The notes under the pieces are model-generated. The model was not told the origin of the DNA. It saw only the letters and a program-made list of their open reading frames with translations, and did not search any database. A stretch of DNA of 63,025 bases, taken from contig NZ_JAQPPK010000028.1 of the NCBI RefSeq assembly GCF_029952445.1, positions 1-63,025 on the forward strand. Direction: 5' to 3'. Source of the stretch: Paenarthrobacter nitroguajacolicus (lineage in GTDB: Bacteria; Actinomycetota; Actinomycetes; Actinomycetales; Micrococcaceae). Position numbers and translations under genes: made by a program. Shown here piece by piece: positions 8,258-15,841 of the stretch; the stretch's first letter is position 1; each line of letters starts with the position of its first letter.

Positions 8258-9196
8258 ATGACTGAATCCCTTCCCTCGGGCGGTTTCGAGACCGAAACCC
8301 TGGACCTTCCGGGCTGGACCCACGTCTATTCCGGCAAAGTCCGCGACCTCTACGTTCCGGCTGACGAAGCCATCACGGAGAAGATCGGTCAGGATTGCGT
8401 CCTGGTTGTGGCCAGCGACCGCATCAGCGCCTACGATCACGTCCTCAGCAGCGAGATCCCGGACAAGGGTCGCGTCCTCACCCAGCTCAGCCTGTGGTGG
8501 TTCGAGCAGCTGGAGGTGGAGCACCACGTCCTGGCCTCCACAGTGGAAGGCGGCGTGCCTGCAGAAGTTGACGGCCGGGCCATGATCTGCAAGAAGCTGG
8601 AGATGTTCCCGGTGGAATGCATCGCCCGCGGCTACCTCACTGGCTCAGGCCTGGTGGAGTACAAGGAATCAGGCACCGTCTGCGAGATCCCGCTGCCTGA
8701 GGGCCTGGTTGATGGTTCCCGCTTGGACAAGGCGCTTTTCACCCCCTCTGCGAAGGCCGAGGTTGGCGAGCACGACGTCAACATCACCTACGACGACGTT
8801 GTAGCGATGGTGGGCGATGACATCGCTGCCCGCCTGAGCGAGCTCACGCTGAAGATCTACACCCGCGCCGAGGAGATCGCCCGCGAACGTGGCATCATCC
8901 TGGCGGACACCAAGGTGGAGTTCGGCATCGACGCTGCTACTGGCGTGATCACCCTTGGCGATGAGGTCCTTACCCCGGATTCCTCGCGGTTCTGGGATGC
9001 GTCCACCTACGCCCCGGGCCAGTCGCAGCCCTCGTACGACAAGCAGTATGTCCGTGACTGGCTGACCTCGGCAGAGTCGGGCTGGGACAAGTCCTCGGAC
9101 ACCCCGCCGCCGGCGCTTCCTGCCGACGTCGTGGAGCGCACCCGTGCCCGTTACGTCGAGGCGTACGAAAAGCTCACGGGCCGCACCTTCGCGTAG
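8258..9196 (+). CDS. purC: Phosphoribosylaminoimidazole-succinocarboxamide synthase (SAICAR synthetase)
   Basis: A 312-residue enzyme condensing CAIR with aspartate in purine synthesis. The family signatures are YSGKVRDLY near the N-terminus, VASDRISAYDHVL, ECIARGYLTGSG, LADTKVEFG and the C-terminal DSSRFWDASTY-YAPGQSQPSYDKQYVRDWL. The length fits the longer actinobacterial/yeast-like subgroup. It starts 3 bp after the purD stop, so translation is probably coupled. It ends shortly before a large nested palindrome that separates it from the convergent HTH-TPR regulator gene. Confidence 0.97.
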   Translation: MTESLPSGGFETETLDLPGWTHVYSGKVRDLYVPADEAITEKIGQDCVLVVASDRISAYDHVLSSEIPDKGRVLTQLSLWWFEQLEVEHHVLASTVEGGVPAEVDGRAMICKKLEMFPVECIARGYLTGSGLVEYKESGTVCEIPLPEGLVDGSRLDKALFTPSAKAEVGEHDVNITYDDVVAMVGDDIAARLSELTLKIYTRAEEIARERGIILADTKVEFGIDAATGVITLGDEVLTPDSSRFWDASTYAPGQSQPSYDKQYVRDWLTSAESGWDKSSDTPPPALPADVVERTRARYVEAYEKLTGRTFA

Positions 9197-9204
9197 CCCC
9201 ACCC

Positions 9205-9264
9205 AACTGGGTGACAGCACATGCACCACTGAGCGCTCAGTGGAACATTTGCTGTCACCCAGTT
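9205..9264. terminator. Nested palindrome between purC and the HTH-TPR gene
   Basis: Outer arms AACTGGGTGACAGCA and TGCTGTCACCCAGTT enclose a second palindrome, CCACTGAGCGCTCAGTGG, centred on AGCGCT. TTTGGTTTAAT follows. It may terminate both converging transcripts. The outer arms recur around the palindrome at 36204-36245. Confidence 0.7.
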
Positions 9265-9272
9265 TGGTTTAA

Positions 9273-10538
9273 TCAGGCTTCTGAATGCTCTTTCGCGGCG
9301 CGGCGCTCGGCCAAGCGAATCTCCAGCACGGCATCCATGGCCTGCTGGACACGGTCCGAGGCACCCGCAGCGCTGAAGTCGTGCTGGGCTTCTTCCAGGA
9401 ACTTCAGTGCTTCTGAAGCTTCTCCTGCAGCCTTCAACGACTTGCCGAGCAGCAGCGACACCTCACCGGCTGTGTGCCGGGCCAGGACCTTGCGATCGGC
9501 GTGGATTTCGCGCAGCTTCTCGACGGCGGCGGGAATGTCGCCTGTCAGGTACAGCCAGCGGGCGCGGATGAAAGCGACTTCCAGCTGGTCTGTCTTGTTG
9601 CCGCCCACAATCGAGAGTGCGAGTTCGGCACGTTCGATGGCGGACAACGTTTCCGGTTCCACAATTCCCGAGGACAGCCGGACCGCTGCGGATGCCTTGT
9701 TGAAGCGGGCCCAAAGTTCGATGTCGTTGGCAGGGGAGAGCAGTTTGGCGGCGCGTTCGTGGTGCTTGATGCCCTCCACGTAGTCGTGGCGCATGAACGC
9801 TACGTTCCCAACAACCCAGGCAACCTCGCCGGCCAGCTGCGACATGGAGTGTTCGTCCATGTGCTCAATCATTGCCAGACAGTATTCCCACGCCTCGTCG
9901 AGCTTGCCGCTCTCCGCCAGGGCTCCAATGAGTGCGCGGTGCGCGCCGATGATGAGGGTGGATCCCTTGGGCAGTTGCTCGCTCAGCTTCACTGCCTGCT
10001 TGGCATGCTCGACGGCGGTGGCCAGCTGACCTTGTCCGTGGCACACAGCGGCAAGCATCTGCCACGCGCGAACTCCGAGGCCGGCTGACTCGGTGGCCAT
10101 GGGGTGTTCCAACAGGTGTTCGACGATCTGCTGGCACTCCTTGAGCTGGCCTTGTTTCATCACGCATTCGGCCTGCATGTAGGTCATGTTCCACCAGGCG
10201 CTGTTGTTCTTGGCCTCAAGGGCAATCTGTGCGGCGGTGGCGGCGTGGCTGGCCGCGAGCTGGTAGTCGCGCAAGTCCCATGCCTGCCGGGCGTACAGAC
10301 CTGCCAGGACGTACTCGGCGTCGCTCACCGAAACGGGCTGACTCCACGCTTCGAGGGCCTTCGGCGCGAGCTCGAGGCGGCGGGCGAGCTCTTCGATGAC
10401 CTCTGCCGTGGGCTCACGACGACCGGTCTCCAGCAGCGAAATGTAGCTGGGCGAGTAGAGGTTCTTGCCGAGCTCCGCCTGCGTTAACCCGCGTTCGAGC
10501 CGTTCGGCACGTAGTTTCTCGCCGAATCCGTTTCCCAC
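9273..10538 (-). CDS. XRE-type HTH regulator with C-terminal TPR domain (RRNPP-like architecture)
   Basis: A 421-residue cytoplasmic protein. Residues about 5-58 form a Cro/C1-type helix-turn-helix (LTQAELGKNLYSPSYISLLE). From about residue 70 to the end the chain is all-helical with tetratricopeptide-like pairs (for example LAASHAATAAQIALEAKNN, LATAVEHAKQAVKLSEQL, DYVEGIKHHERAAKLL). HTH plus TPR is the layout of Rgg, PlcR and NprR receptors that bind exported-then-imported peptides. It starts with GTG after a strong AGGAGGGA. It is divergent from the 71-residue pre-peptide gene with 124 bp between them, which supports regulator-peptide pairing. HTH-TPR proteins in actinobacteria can also have no peptide partner, so the role is inferred. 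Confidence 0.8.
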   Translation of the reverse strand: MGNGFGEKLRAERLERGLTQAELGKNLYSPSYISLLETGRREPTAEVIEELARRLELAPKALEAWSQPVSVSDAEYVLAGLYARQAWDLRDYQLAASHAATAAQIALEAKNNSAWWNMTYMQAECVMKQGQLKECQQIVEHLLEHPMATESAGLGVRAWQMLAAVCHGQGQLATAVEHAKQAVKLSEQLPKGSTLIIGAHRALIGALAESGKLDEAWEYCLAMIEHMDEHSMSQLAGEVAWVVGNVAFMRHDYVEGIKHHERAAKLLSPANDIELWARFNKASAAVRLSSGIVEPETLSAIERAELALSIVGGNKTDQLEVAFIRARWLYLTGDIPAAVEKLREIHADRKVLARHTAGEVSLLLGKSLKAAGEASEALKFLEEAQHDFSAAGASDRVQQAMDAVLEIRLAERRAAKEHSEA

Positions 10539-10572
10539 GGGTCCCTCCTACAGGTGTCTTTTGACCAAAACC

Positions 10573-10605
10573 TTGACAGTCTCTGTGGAAAACATTTTAC
10601 AATGT
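10573..10605 (+). promoter_or_regulatory. Promoter of the pre-peptide gene with palindrome over its -10
   Basis: TTGACA (10573-10578) and TACAAT (10598-10603) are separated by 19 bp, longer than ideal and typical of activator-dependent promoters. ACATT-TTAC-AATGT (10592-10605) overlaps the -10 and is a candidate site for the divergent regulator. Confidence 0.5.
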
Positions 10606-10662
10606 ATGTCAACAGGGACCGCGCAATTTCCGTAACGAATCCGAATCGCATTGGGGTACAAC

Positions 10663-10878
10663 ATGTTCAAGAAAATCGCCGCGTCAGTGGCCTTGGTAGG
10701 CGCACTGACCTTGTCGGTTGCGGCTCCCGCAGTCGTCTCTGCCGCTTCGGCAGCAGACTCCTCCACCGTAAGCGCCATTGGCAACTGGCCGGATCCGATG
10801 CGCGTTGCGGCTCCGACCAAGTCCACGGACACCACCTACACGCCGATGTCCATTGGCAACTGGCCGGATCCAATGTAA
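10663..10878 (+). CDS. Secreted pre-peptide with duplicated IGNWPDPM motif (candidate signalling peptide)
   Basis: A 71-residue product. MFKK is followed by a hydrophobic core (IAASVALVGALTLSVAAPAVV) and an Ala-Ser-Ala cleavage region near residues 28-30, a normal Sec signal peptide. The remaining about 41 residues contain IGNWPDPM twice, at 39-46 and at the very C-terminus 64-71. The DNA behind the two copies (10776-10800, 10851-10875) differs at one synonymous position. ATG 10663 was chosen over an in-frame TTG 12 bp upstream because the basic n-region begins there. It is divergent from an HTH-TPR regulator and followed by a strong terminator. No family is recognised. A peptide pheromone precursor is the favoured idea; a small secreted toxin or antimicrobial is the alternative. 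Confidence 0.8.
   Translation: MFKKIAASVALVGALTLSVAAPAVVSAASAADSSTVSAIGNWPDPMRVAAPTKSTDTTYTPMSIGNWPDPM
10776..10875 (+). repeat. Two near-identical 25-bp repeats encoding the IGNWPDPM motif
   Basis: Copies at 10776-10800 and 10851-10875 read CATTGGCAACTGGCCGGATC and then CGATG or CAATG. The only difference is synonymous (CCG/CCA), so the peptide is conserved while the DNA has drifted. Confidence 0.9.
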
Positions 10879-10894
10879 ATCAACAGTAGTTAGT

Positions 10895-10933
10895 AAAACC
10901 CCGGGGCGTGACGAGCGATGCCCCGGGGTTTTT
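10895..10933 (+). terminator. Intrinsic terminator of the pre-peptide gene
   Basis: The stem AAAACCCCGGGGC pairs with GCCCCGGGGTTTT across a 12-nt loop and is followed by TTTTTC. It is 16 bp after the stop, giving a transcript of roughly 300 nt. Confidence 0.92.
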
Positions 10934-10971
10934 CTTTTGCCCTTTTGTAGGTGTAATGCCGATACCCACAT

Positions 10972-11325
10972 TCATTTAGACAACGATCCACGCTTGGCGG
11001 CACCCGAAGCCACACCGGCCGCGATGATGATGCACAACACCACCGCGGCTACGGCTATCAAGGCCAAAGTTGGTGGTTCGACTGCCGGAAACAGAGGGAT
11101 GGCCGCCGCGCCGGCAGCTGAGCAGATGCCTGCCGTGATCACACACGGACCGGCTGCCTTATGGCCTGCTTTCCACGCTTCTTGAGAGACCATGGTTGCG
11201 GGGAGCCGGATGCCGACCAGGGAGTTCATGGGGAGCTTTCCCACGATGCTGATCGCACCCAGAACGATGAGGAGCAATCCCAAGCCGCCCAGGATAACGA
11301 TTAGCTGGATCACTTCTGCCGGCAT
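10972..11325 (-). CDS. SdpI family small membrane protein
   Basis: A 117-residue protein with three predicted membrane helices (about 5-28, 58-80, 86-106). MNSLVGIRLPATMVSQEAWKAGHK between helices 1 and 2 matches the SdpI family signature (N-x-x-x-G-I-R-x-x-x-x-x-S-x-x-x-W-x-x-x-H). In Bacillus subtilis SdpI gives immunity to the toxic peptide SdpC and sequesters the repressor SdpR. Many homologues have unknown roles. Here it faces the secreted-peptide gene across the peptide's terminator, which makes a link to the peptide (immunity or sensing) worth testing, but proximity is the only evidence. Confidence 0.8.
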   Translation of the reverse strand: MPAEVIQLIVILGGLGLLLIVLGAISIVGKLPMNSLVGIRLPATMVSQEAWKAGHKAAGPCVITAGICSAAGAAAIPLFPAVEPPTLALIAVAAVVLCIIIAAGVASGAAKRGSLSK

Positions 11326-11339
11326 TTGCTGGGCCCGCC

Positions 11340-11531
11340 CTATTCCGAGATGTGGATGAGTGCCAGGAACCTGCTCCGGCCATAGAAATCGTACTTAAGG
11401 CGGACAGCGGCGCCAACAGGTGGGAGGGGGCCTGTGGATAACTTTCCCGTGATCGGATGGACCACTTGGCTTCCACCCTGCTGTGGCACCAGTCGACGCT
11501 CACCTGACGCTTTGCGAAATTGTGCTGTCAA
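11340..11531 (-). CDS. Doubtful 63-residue reading frame after the MFS gene
   Basis: A TTG-initiated frame begins 3 bp after the MFS stop and ends 14 bp before the sdpI-like start. No Shine-Dalgarno, membrane segment or motif is apparent, and I do not recognise the peptide. It fills a gap of about 200 bp in an otherwise compact strand, so it may be a short conserved gene, a decayed gene or noise. Confidence 0.25.
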   Translation of the reverse strand: MTAQFRKASGERRLVPQQGGSQVVHPITGKLSTGPLPPVGAAVRLKYDFYGRSRFLALIHISE

Positions 11532-11534
11532 AGT

Positions 11535-13100
11535 TCATGTTGTCTTCGTGTTCCCGGCCTGTAGCCTCCCCGGGACCCAGATAGCAGCAATGAGGGATCC
11601 CAGCAGTAGGACGACGATACCGACGACGAACGTTGTGTGCATGGCATCGACAAAGGCTGTCTGAGCCTGGATGAGTGCTTTTTGAAATGCTTCCGCGTCG
11701 CCCGCAAAAGACCCGCTGGCCTGCTCTAAAACGAACATGGTTGCACCGAGGGAGTCCTCTCCCTTGGCCTGCAGCTCTGGAGGGAGAAAAGCTAGCGCCG
11801 CCCCGAGCTGACTTTTATAGGCCGTGGAGAGGACGGAGCCCAGGGCTGCCACCCCGAGGGCTGCCCCCAACTGTCTAAGCGTGTTGTTCACGGCGCTCCC
11901 TACCCCAGCCTTTTCCGCGTCTACCGCTGACATGACCAGGGTGGTCGTGGATCCCATAACGCTGCCCATGCCCAGTCCGGCTACAAAGAGCCCAGACTCA
12001 AGCAGGAAAATTGAGGTGTGTGCATCCATCAGAAGGAATGCCGCCAACGCTGCGGCGAGTGCAAGCAATCCGAAGGTGATTGTCAGCTTGAACCCCATGA
12101 ACCGAACCAGGGCTGCACTCCCCAACGCCGATGCAACCGACCCCGCGGCTACCGGAAGAAGCAAGAGCCCAAGTTCCAGTGGGGTTTTACCTAAAACGAG
12201 TTGGACGAAGAACACGAGAAGGAAGGTTCCTCCTGTTAGAGCAAAGAACGCCAGTGAGATAGCAAGTGTTCCTGCCGAGAAGGCCGCGCGTCGAAAGAGT
12301 GCTACATCCAAGGCCGGTGCTTTGGTTTTGCGTTCCACGGCTACCAGGACCGGGATCAACGCCAGTCCAAGAGCGATGAAGCCTCCGGAGTTCACCTCCA
12401 CCCATTTTCCGCTTGAACCGGCTTCGATAACGCCGTAAACCAGAGCGGTAGTGGCGGCGGCTGCGAGAACCAGGCCGGGGATGTCCAAGGCCCGCTTCGT
12501 CGGTCCCTTGGATTCGGGGGCCACGACATACAGCAGAACGAGGCAGGCGGCCGCTATGGGAAGGTTGATCAGAAACACCGATCCCCACCAGAAAGAGGTC
12601 AGCAGCAGACCCCCGAGTATCGGGCCGAAAGCAACAGAGAGTCCCCCTAACGCGGCCCAAATGCCCAGAGCCTTGGCTTGGTCCTCTTCAGTAATGCCGT
12701 CCTTGATGATTGCCAGGGTCGCGGGTGGGACCACTGCCCCTCCCAGTCCCATAACGGCTCGCCAGAAGATCAGCTGTTCCGGTGTCGCCGCCCACGCGGA
12801 GAACGCCGAGGCGACGGCAAAGATTAACAGGCCGATGGCCAACAGTCGACGACGTCCGAAGCGATCCGCCAGGACGCCAGCGGTGAACATCATTGCGGCG
12901 TAAACCAGTATGTAGGAGTCGACGGCCCATTGAAGCTGCGCTGTCGAGGCCGATAGATCGAGCTGAATGTCACGAAGGGCCACATTCAGGATCGTGTTGT
13001 CCATCATGACCATGAGAAAACACGCGCCCATCGCGAGCAGCAGTAAGCCTGTTGGCCGCTTGGTGGAGCTTCTCTGGGTTATGCCAACGGCGAATGCCAC
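11535..13100 (-). CDS. MFS multidrug exporter, DHA2 (EmrB/QacA) family
   Basis: A 521-residue transporter with 14 expected membrane helices. Motif A after helix 2 (GVLADRFGRRRLLAIGL), the WRAVMGLGGAVVPPATLAII segment of motif C type, and the loop sequence FLINLPIAA place it in the DHA2 drug:H+ antiporters. The GTG start at 13100 follows AGGAGTTGG. It lies downstream of a MarR-family gene on the same strand, and a 9-bp inverted repeat sits 25 bp upstream of its start, so repression by that MarR protein with release by a drug-like ligand is likely. The exported compound is unknown. Confidence 0.92.
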   Translation of the reverse strand: MAFAVGITQRSSTKRPTGLLLLAMGACFLMVMMDNTILNVALRDIQLDLSASTAQLQWAVDSYILVYAAMMFTAGVLADRFGRRRLLAIGLLIFAVASAFSAWAATPEQLIFWRAVMGLGGAVVPPATLAIIKDGITEEDQAKALGIWAALGGLSVAFGPILGGLLLTSFWWGSVFLINLPIAAACLVLLYVVAPESKGPTKRALDIPGLVLAAAATTALVYGVIEAGSSGKWVEVNSGGFIALGLALIPVLVAVERKTKAPALDVALFRRAAFSAGTLAISLAFFALTGGTFLLVFFVQLVLGKTPLELGLLLLPVAAGSVASALGSAALVRFMGFKLTITFGLLALAAALAAFLLMDAHTSIFLLESGLFVAGLGMGSVMGSTTTLVMSAVDAEKAGVGSAVNNTLRQLGAALGVAALGSVLSTAYKSQLGAALAFLPPELQAKGEDSLGATMFVLEQASGSFAGDAEAFQKALIQAQTAFVDAMHTTFVVGIVVLLLGSLIAAIWVPGRLQAGNTKTT

Positions 13101-13124
13101 GTTACCAACTCCTGGATTTTTAGC

Positions 13125-13160
13125 ATGTAAGGCTTCTTATTCATATAAGTTGCCTTACAT
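13125..13160. promoter_or_regulatory. MarR-type operator upstream of the MFS exporter
   Basis: ATGTAAGGC and GCCTTACAT are perfect 9-bp arms spaced by 18 bp of AT-rich DNA, between the MarR stop and the MFS start. It would overlap the exporter promoter. Confidence 0.7.
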
Positions 13161-13250
13161 ACTAAACACTGGAGTACCGGAGGCGTCAAGTTCTAATTGT
13201 CACCTGTGGACAAGCAGCAGCGACCGGCAAGCCGTTGGTTGAAACCACCC

Positions 13251-13703
13251 CTACACGGTTTCGGTATCGCCTATCCTGCGCAGCAGCGCTTTGAACAATT
13301 CGATCTCAGCTTGCGAGAAGGAGCCGGTGATGCGCCGCTCGATAATCCGGACGGCGTCATCTGCGGCTTGCATGAGTTTGAAGCCTTGCTTGGTCAGCGT
13401 GAGGGTCATTACGCGCGAGTGAATCTCGGCTGGCTGCCTGGTTACCAGCGCCCGCTCTTCAAACTTACTGACGATTGTGCCCATCGACTGTGGGGTTACG
13501 TTCACTAGCCGGGCAAGTTTGGCGCTTGATATACCCTGATTGCATCCCAGCATAGCCAGGGATGCATATTGCGTGGGCGTGAGTTCAAAGTCCTGCAGTG
13601 CTTCGTTTACGCTTTCGATAATCAAGCTGTTGGCGCGGTTCACAAGGGTTGTCAGTCTGCCATTGATCTCGGCTTGGAGGTTTGACTTGATAGCGTCGGG
13701 CAC
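13251..13703 (-). CDS. MarR family transcriptional regulator
   Basis: A 150-residue winged-helix protein. LTPTQYASLAMLGCNQGISSAKLARLVNVTPQSMGTIVSKFEERALVTRQP contains the recognition helix and the start of the wing, and the following residues RVMTLTLTKQG complete it as in MarR. It starts with GTG after GAAGGAGA. It is encoded upstream of the MFS exporter on the same strand with 150 bp between; the palindrome at 13125-13160 lies in that gap. The likely role is ligand-responsive repression of the exporter and possibly of itself. Confidence 0.9.
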   Translation of the reverse strand: MPDAIKSNLQAEINGRLTTLVNRANSLIIESVNEALQDFELTPTQYASLAMLGCNQGISSAKLARLVNVTPQSMGTIVSKFEERALVTRQPAEIHSRVMTLTLTKQGFKLMQAADDAVRIIERRITGSFSQAEIELFKALLRRIGDTETV

Positions 13704-13820
13704 GGAGCATCTCCTTCGGAACCGGTGATCCCAGAGTAGGCCATTGTCGGGTCAACGGCTGATTCTCGTCTTGTGTTTGCACGGCCTGGTTCGGGTGTTG
13801 AATCCGCGTCCCTTAAAACA

Positions 13821-13850
13821 AAAATGGCGCCGATTTCTCGACGCCATTTT
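13821..13850 (-). terminator. Terminator of the tRNA-Pro gene
   Basis: Read on the minus strand, AAAATGGCG and CGCCATTTT pair around 12 nt and TGTTTT follows. It begins 10 bp after the tRNA 3' end. Confidence 0.8.
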
Positions 13851-13859
13851 CGTTGTTGG

Positions 13860-13933
<74 letters not shown>

Positions 13934-14008
13934 ATCCGCTGCGAAAGCAACTGTTCAAGAATAGCCGAAACGTCCCGTGATGCGAAATCGAGAACCCGGT
14001 GTCCCTCA

Positions 14009-15841
14009 TCACACCAGCGAATCCCGCCAGGCCCCGTGCAGCTGGGCAAACCGTCCACCGCCGCTGATCAACTCTGCCGGCGTCCCGTCCTCCACGATGC
14101 GTCCGTCGTGGACCACCAGCACCCTGTCGGCCGTCTCCACCGTGGAGAGCCGGTGGGCGATGATGATGGCTGTGCGGGCATCGTTCCCGCCGGCGACACC
14201 CTCCAGGAGATGGGCCAGTCCTTGCTGAACCATGCGTTCGGAAGGGATGTCCAGGGAGGACGTCGCTTCATCCAGAATCAAAACGGCAGGTGCGGCAAGG
14301 AATGCCCGCGCGAAGCCGATGAGCTGCCGCTGCCCGGAGGACACCCGGCCACCGCGCTTGTTGACGTCCGTGTCGTAGCCCTCGGGCAGGCTCGTGATGA
14401 AGTCGTGCGCACCAACCGCTGCGGCAGCAGCTTCAATTTCAGCGCGGCTGGCTTCCGGTCGACCCAGTGCGATGTTGTCAGCAACCGACCCGCTGAAAAG
14501 GAAGGCCTCCTGGGTCACCATCACCACGGCACGCCGAAGGTCGGTGGTGGCCAAATCCCGCAAATCCACCCCATCAAGCGTGATGGAACCGGAGGTCACG
14601 TCGTAGAAACGGGCCACCAGCTTGGCCAGCGTGGACTTGCCGGCACCCGTCTGTCCCACCAGGGCAACTGTCTGCCCGGCAGGGATGTGCAAGTCCAGGG
14701 TGGGAACAACCAACTGGCCGTCGCTGTAGCCGAACTCCACGTTCTTGAAGTCGATCTCGCCCCGTGAGCTCTTCAGTGGAACCGGGTTCTTGGGCGGACG
14801 GACCGTCGGAACTTCTTCGAGGAGCCCGGACACCTTCTCCAGCGCAGCCTGGGCGCTCTGGAACGAGTTGTAGAACATGGCCATCTGGTCCACCGGCTGG
14901 AAGAAGCGCTTGGTGGACAGGATGAGTGCCAACAGGACACCCACGGCCAGGTCGCCGCCGAGCACCCGGAAGCCGCCAAACAGCAGGACCACGGCCACAC
15001 AGACGTTGCCGATCAGCACCAGGCCGGGCTGGAAAATACCGTTCAGGTTGATCGAGCGGACTGTGTTCTTGCGGTAGTCCTCAGCCAGCTCGCCGTACCT
15101 GTCAGCGTTCTCGCGTTCCTTGCGGAAAGCCTTCACGGCGCGGATACCGGTCATGGTTTCCACGAAGTGGACGATCAGCCGTGCGGACACCACGCGGGAC
15201 TCACGGAACGCGATTTGTGAATGCTTCTGGTACCAGCGCGCCAGGAAGAACATCGGCACGCCGGCGGCCAGCATGATCAGGCCGCTGCGCCAATCCAACG
15301 CAAACACCGTAAACGCTGTGAACAGCATGAACAGCATGCCGGACGCGAGCGAGCTTACGCCGGAATCCAGGAGCTCGCGCAAAGCCTCGAGGTCAGAAGT
15401 TTGCCGCGCGATGATCCGGCCCGAGGTGTACCTTTCGTGGAATTCCAAGCTCAAACGCTGCGTGTGCCGGAAAACGCGGAGACGCAGGTCCAGAAGCATT
15501 GCCTGGCTCAGCCGGGCAGTGGACGTCACGTACAGCGCAGTCATTCCCGCAGTAGCTATCGCGGCCGCCAGATACAGGGAACCAGCCAACACCAAGGGCC
15601 CGTTGTTCCCAGCCTGAAGTGCCGGCAAGGCGTTGTCGATCCCAAAGGCAATCAGAGCCGGCCCGGCAACGCGGGTGAGTTGCGAGACCACCACCATCGC
15701 GATAGTCAGCCAGAAACGCAAGCGAACCGGGCGGATCAGCGAGGCAAGCAAGGCGAGCGACCGGCGTCGTACGGCTTTGCTGTCTGCTTTGCTGAGGAGT
15801 GTGTTGTCCTCGTTGGCGGTACCAAAAGTTGTGGCGCTCAC
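14009..15841 (-). CDS. ABC exporter half-transporter B (canonical Walker B, degenerate signature)
   Basis: A 610-residue protein with an N-terminal six-helix ABC exporter domain and a C-terminal ATPase. Walker A is GQTGAGKST and Walker B ends ILDEATSSLD with the catalytic Glu. The signature is VSSGQRQ instead of LSGGQ, and the switch is IIAHRLST. It overlaps the upstream half-transporter by 4 bp (ATGA), so the two are translated together and should form a heterodimer. With its partner's defects the composite site made from this Walker motif and the partner's LSGGQ is the working ATPase site. The substrate is unknown (drug, lipid or peptide). Confidence 0.92.
   Translation of the reverse strand: MSATTFGTANEDNTLLSKADSKAVRRRSLALLASLIRPVRLRFWLTIAMVVVSQLTRVAGPALIAFGIDNALPALQAGNNGPLVLAGSLYLAAAIATAGMTALYVTSTARLSQAMLLDLRLRVFRHTQRLSLEFHERYTSGRIIARQTSDLEALRELLDSGVSSLASGMLFMLFTAFTVFALDWRSGLIMLAAGVPMFFLARWYQKHSQIAFRESRVVSARLIVHFVETMTGIRAVKAFRKERENADRYGELAEDYRKNTVRSINLNGIFQPGLVLIGNVCVAVVLLFGGFRVLGGDLAVGVLLALILSTKRFFQPVDQMAMFYNSFQSAQAALEKVSGLLEEVPTVRPPKNPVPLKSSRGEIDFKNVEFGYSDGQLVVPTLDLHIPAGQTVALVGQTGAGKSTLAKLVARFYDVTSGSITLDGVDLRDLATTDLRRAVVMVTQEAFLFSGSVADNIALGRPEASRAEIEAAAAAVGAHDFITSLPEGYDTDVNKRGGRVSSGQRQLIGFARAFLAAPAVLILDEATSSLDIPSERMVQQGLAHLLEGVAGGNDARTAIIIAHRLSTVETADRVLVVHDGRIVEDGTPAELISGGGRFAQLHGAWRDSLV

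Noticed and set aside
6821..8527. 568-codon frame opposite purD-purC
   Set aside because: Both purine genes are certain, and the antisense product resembles no protein.
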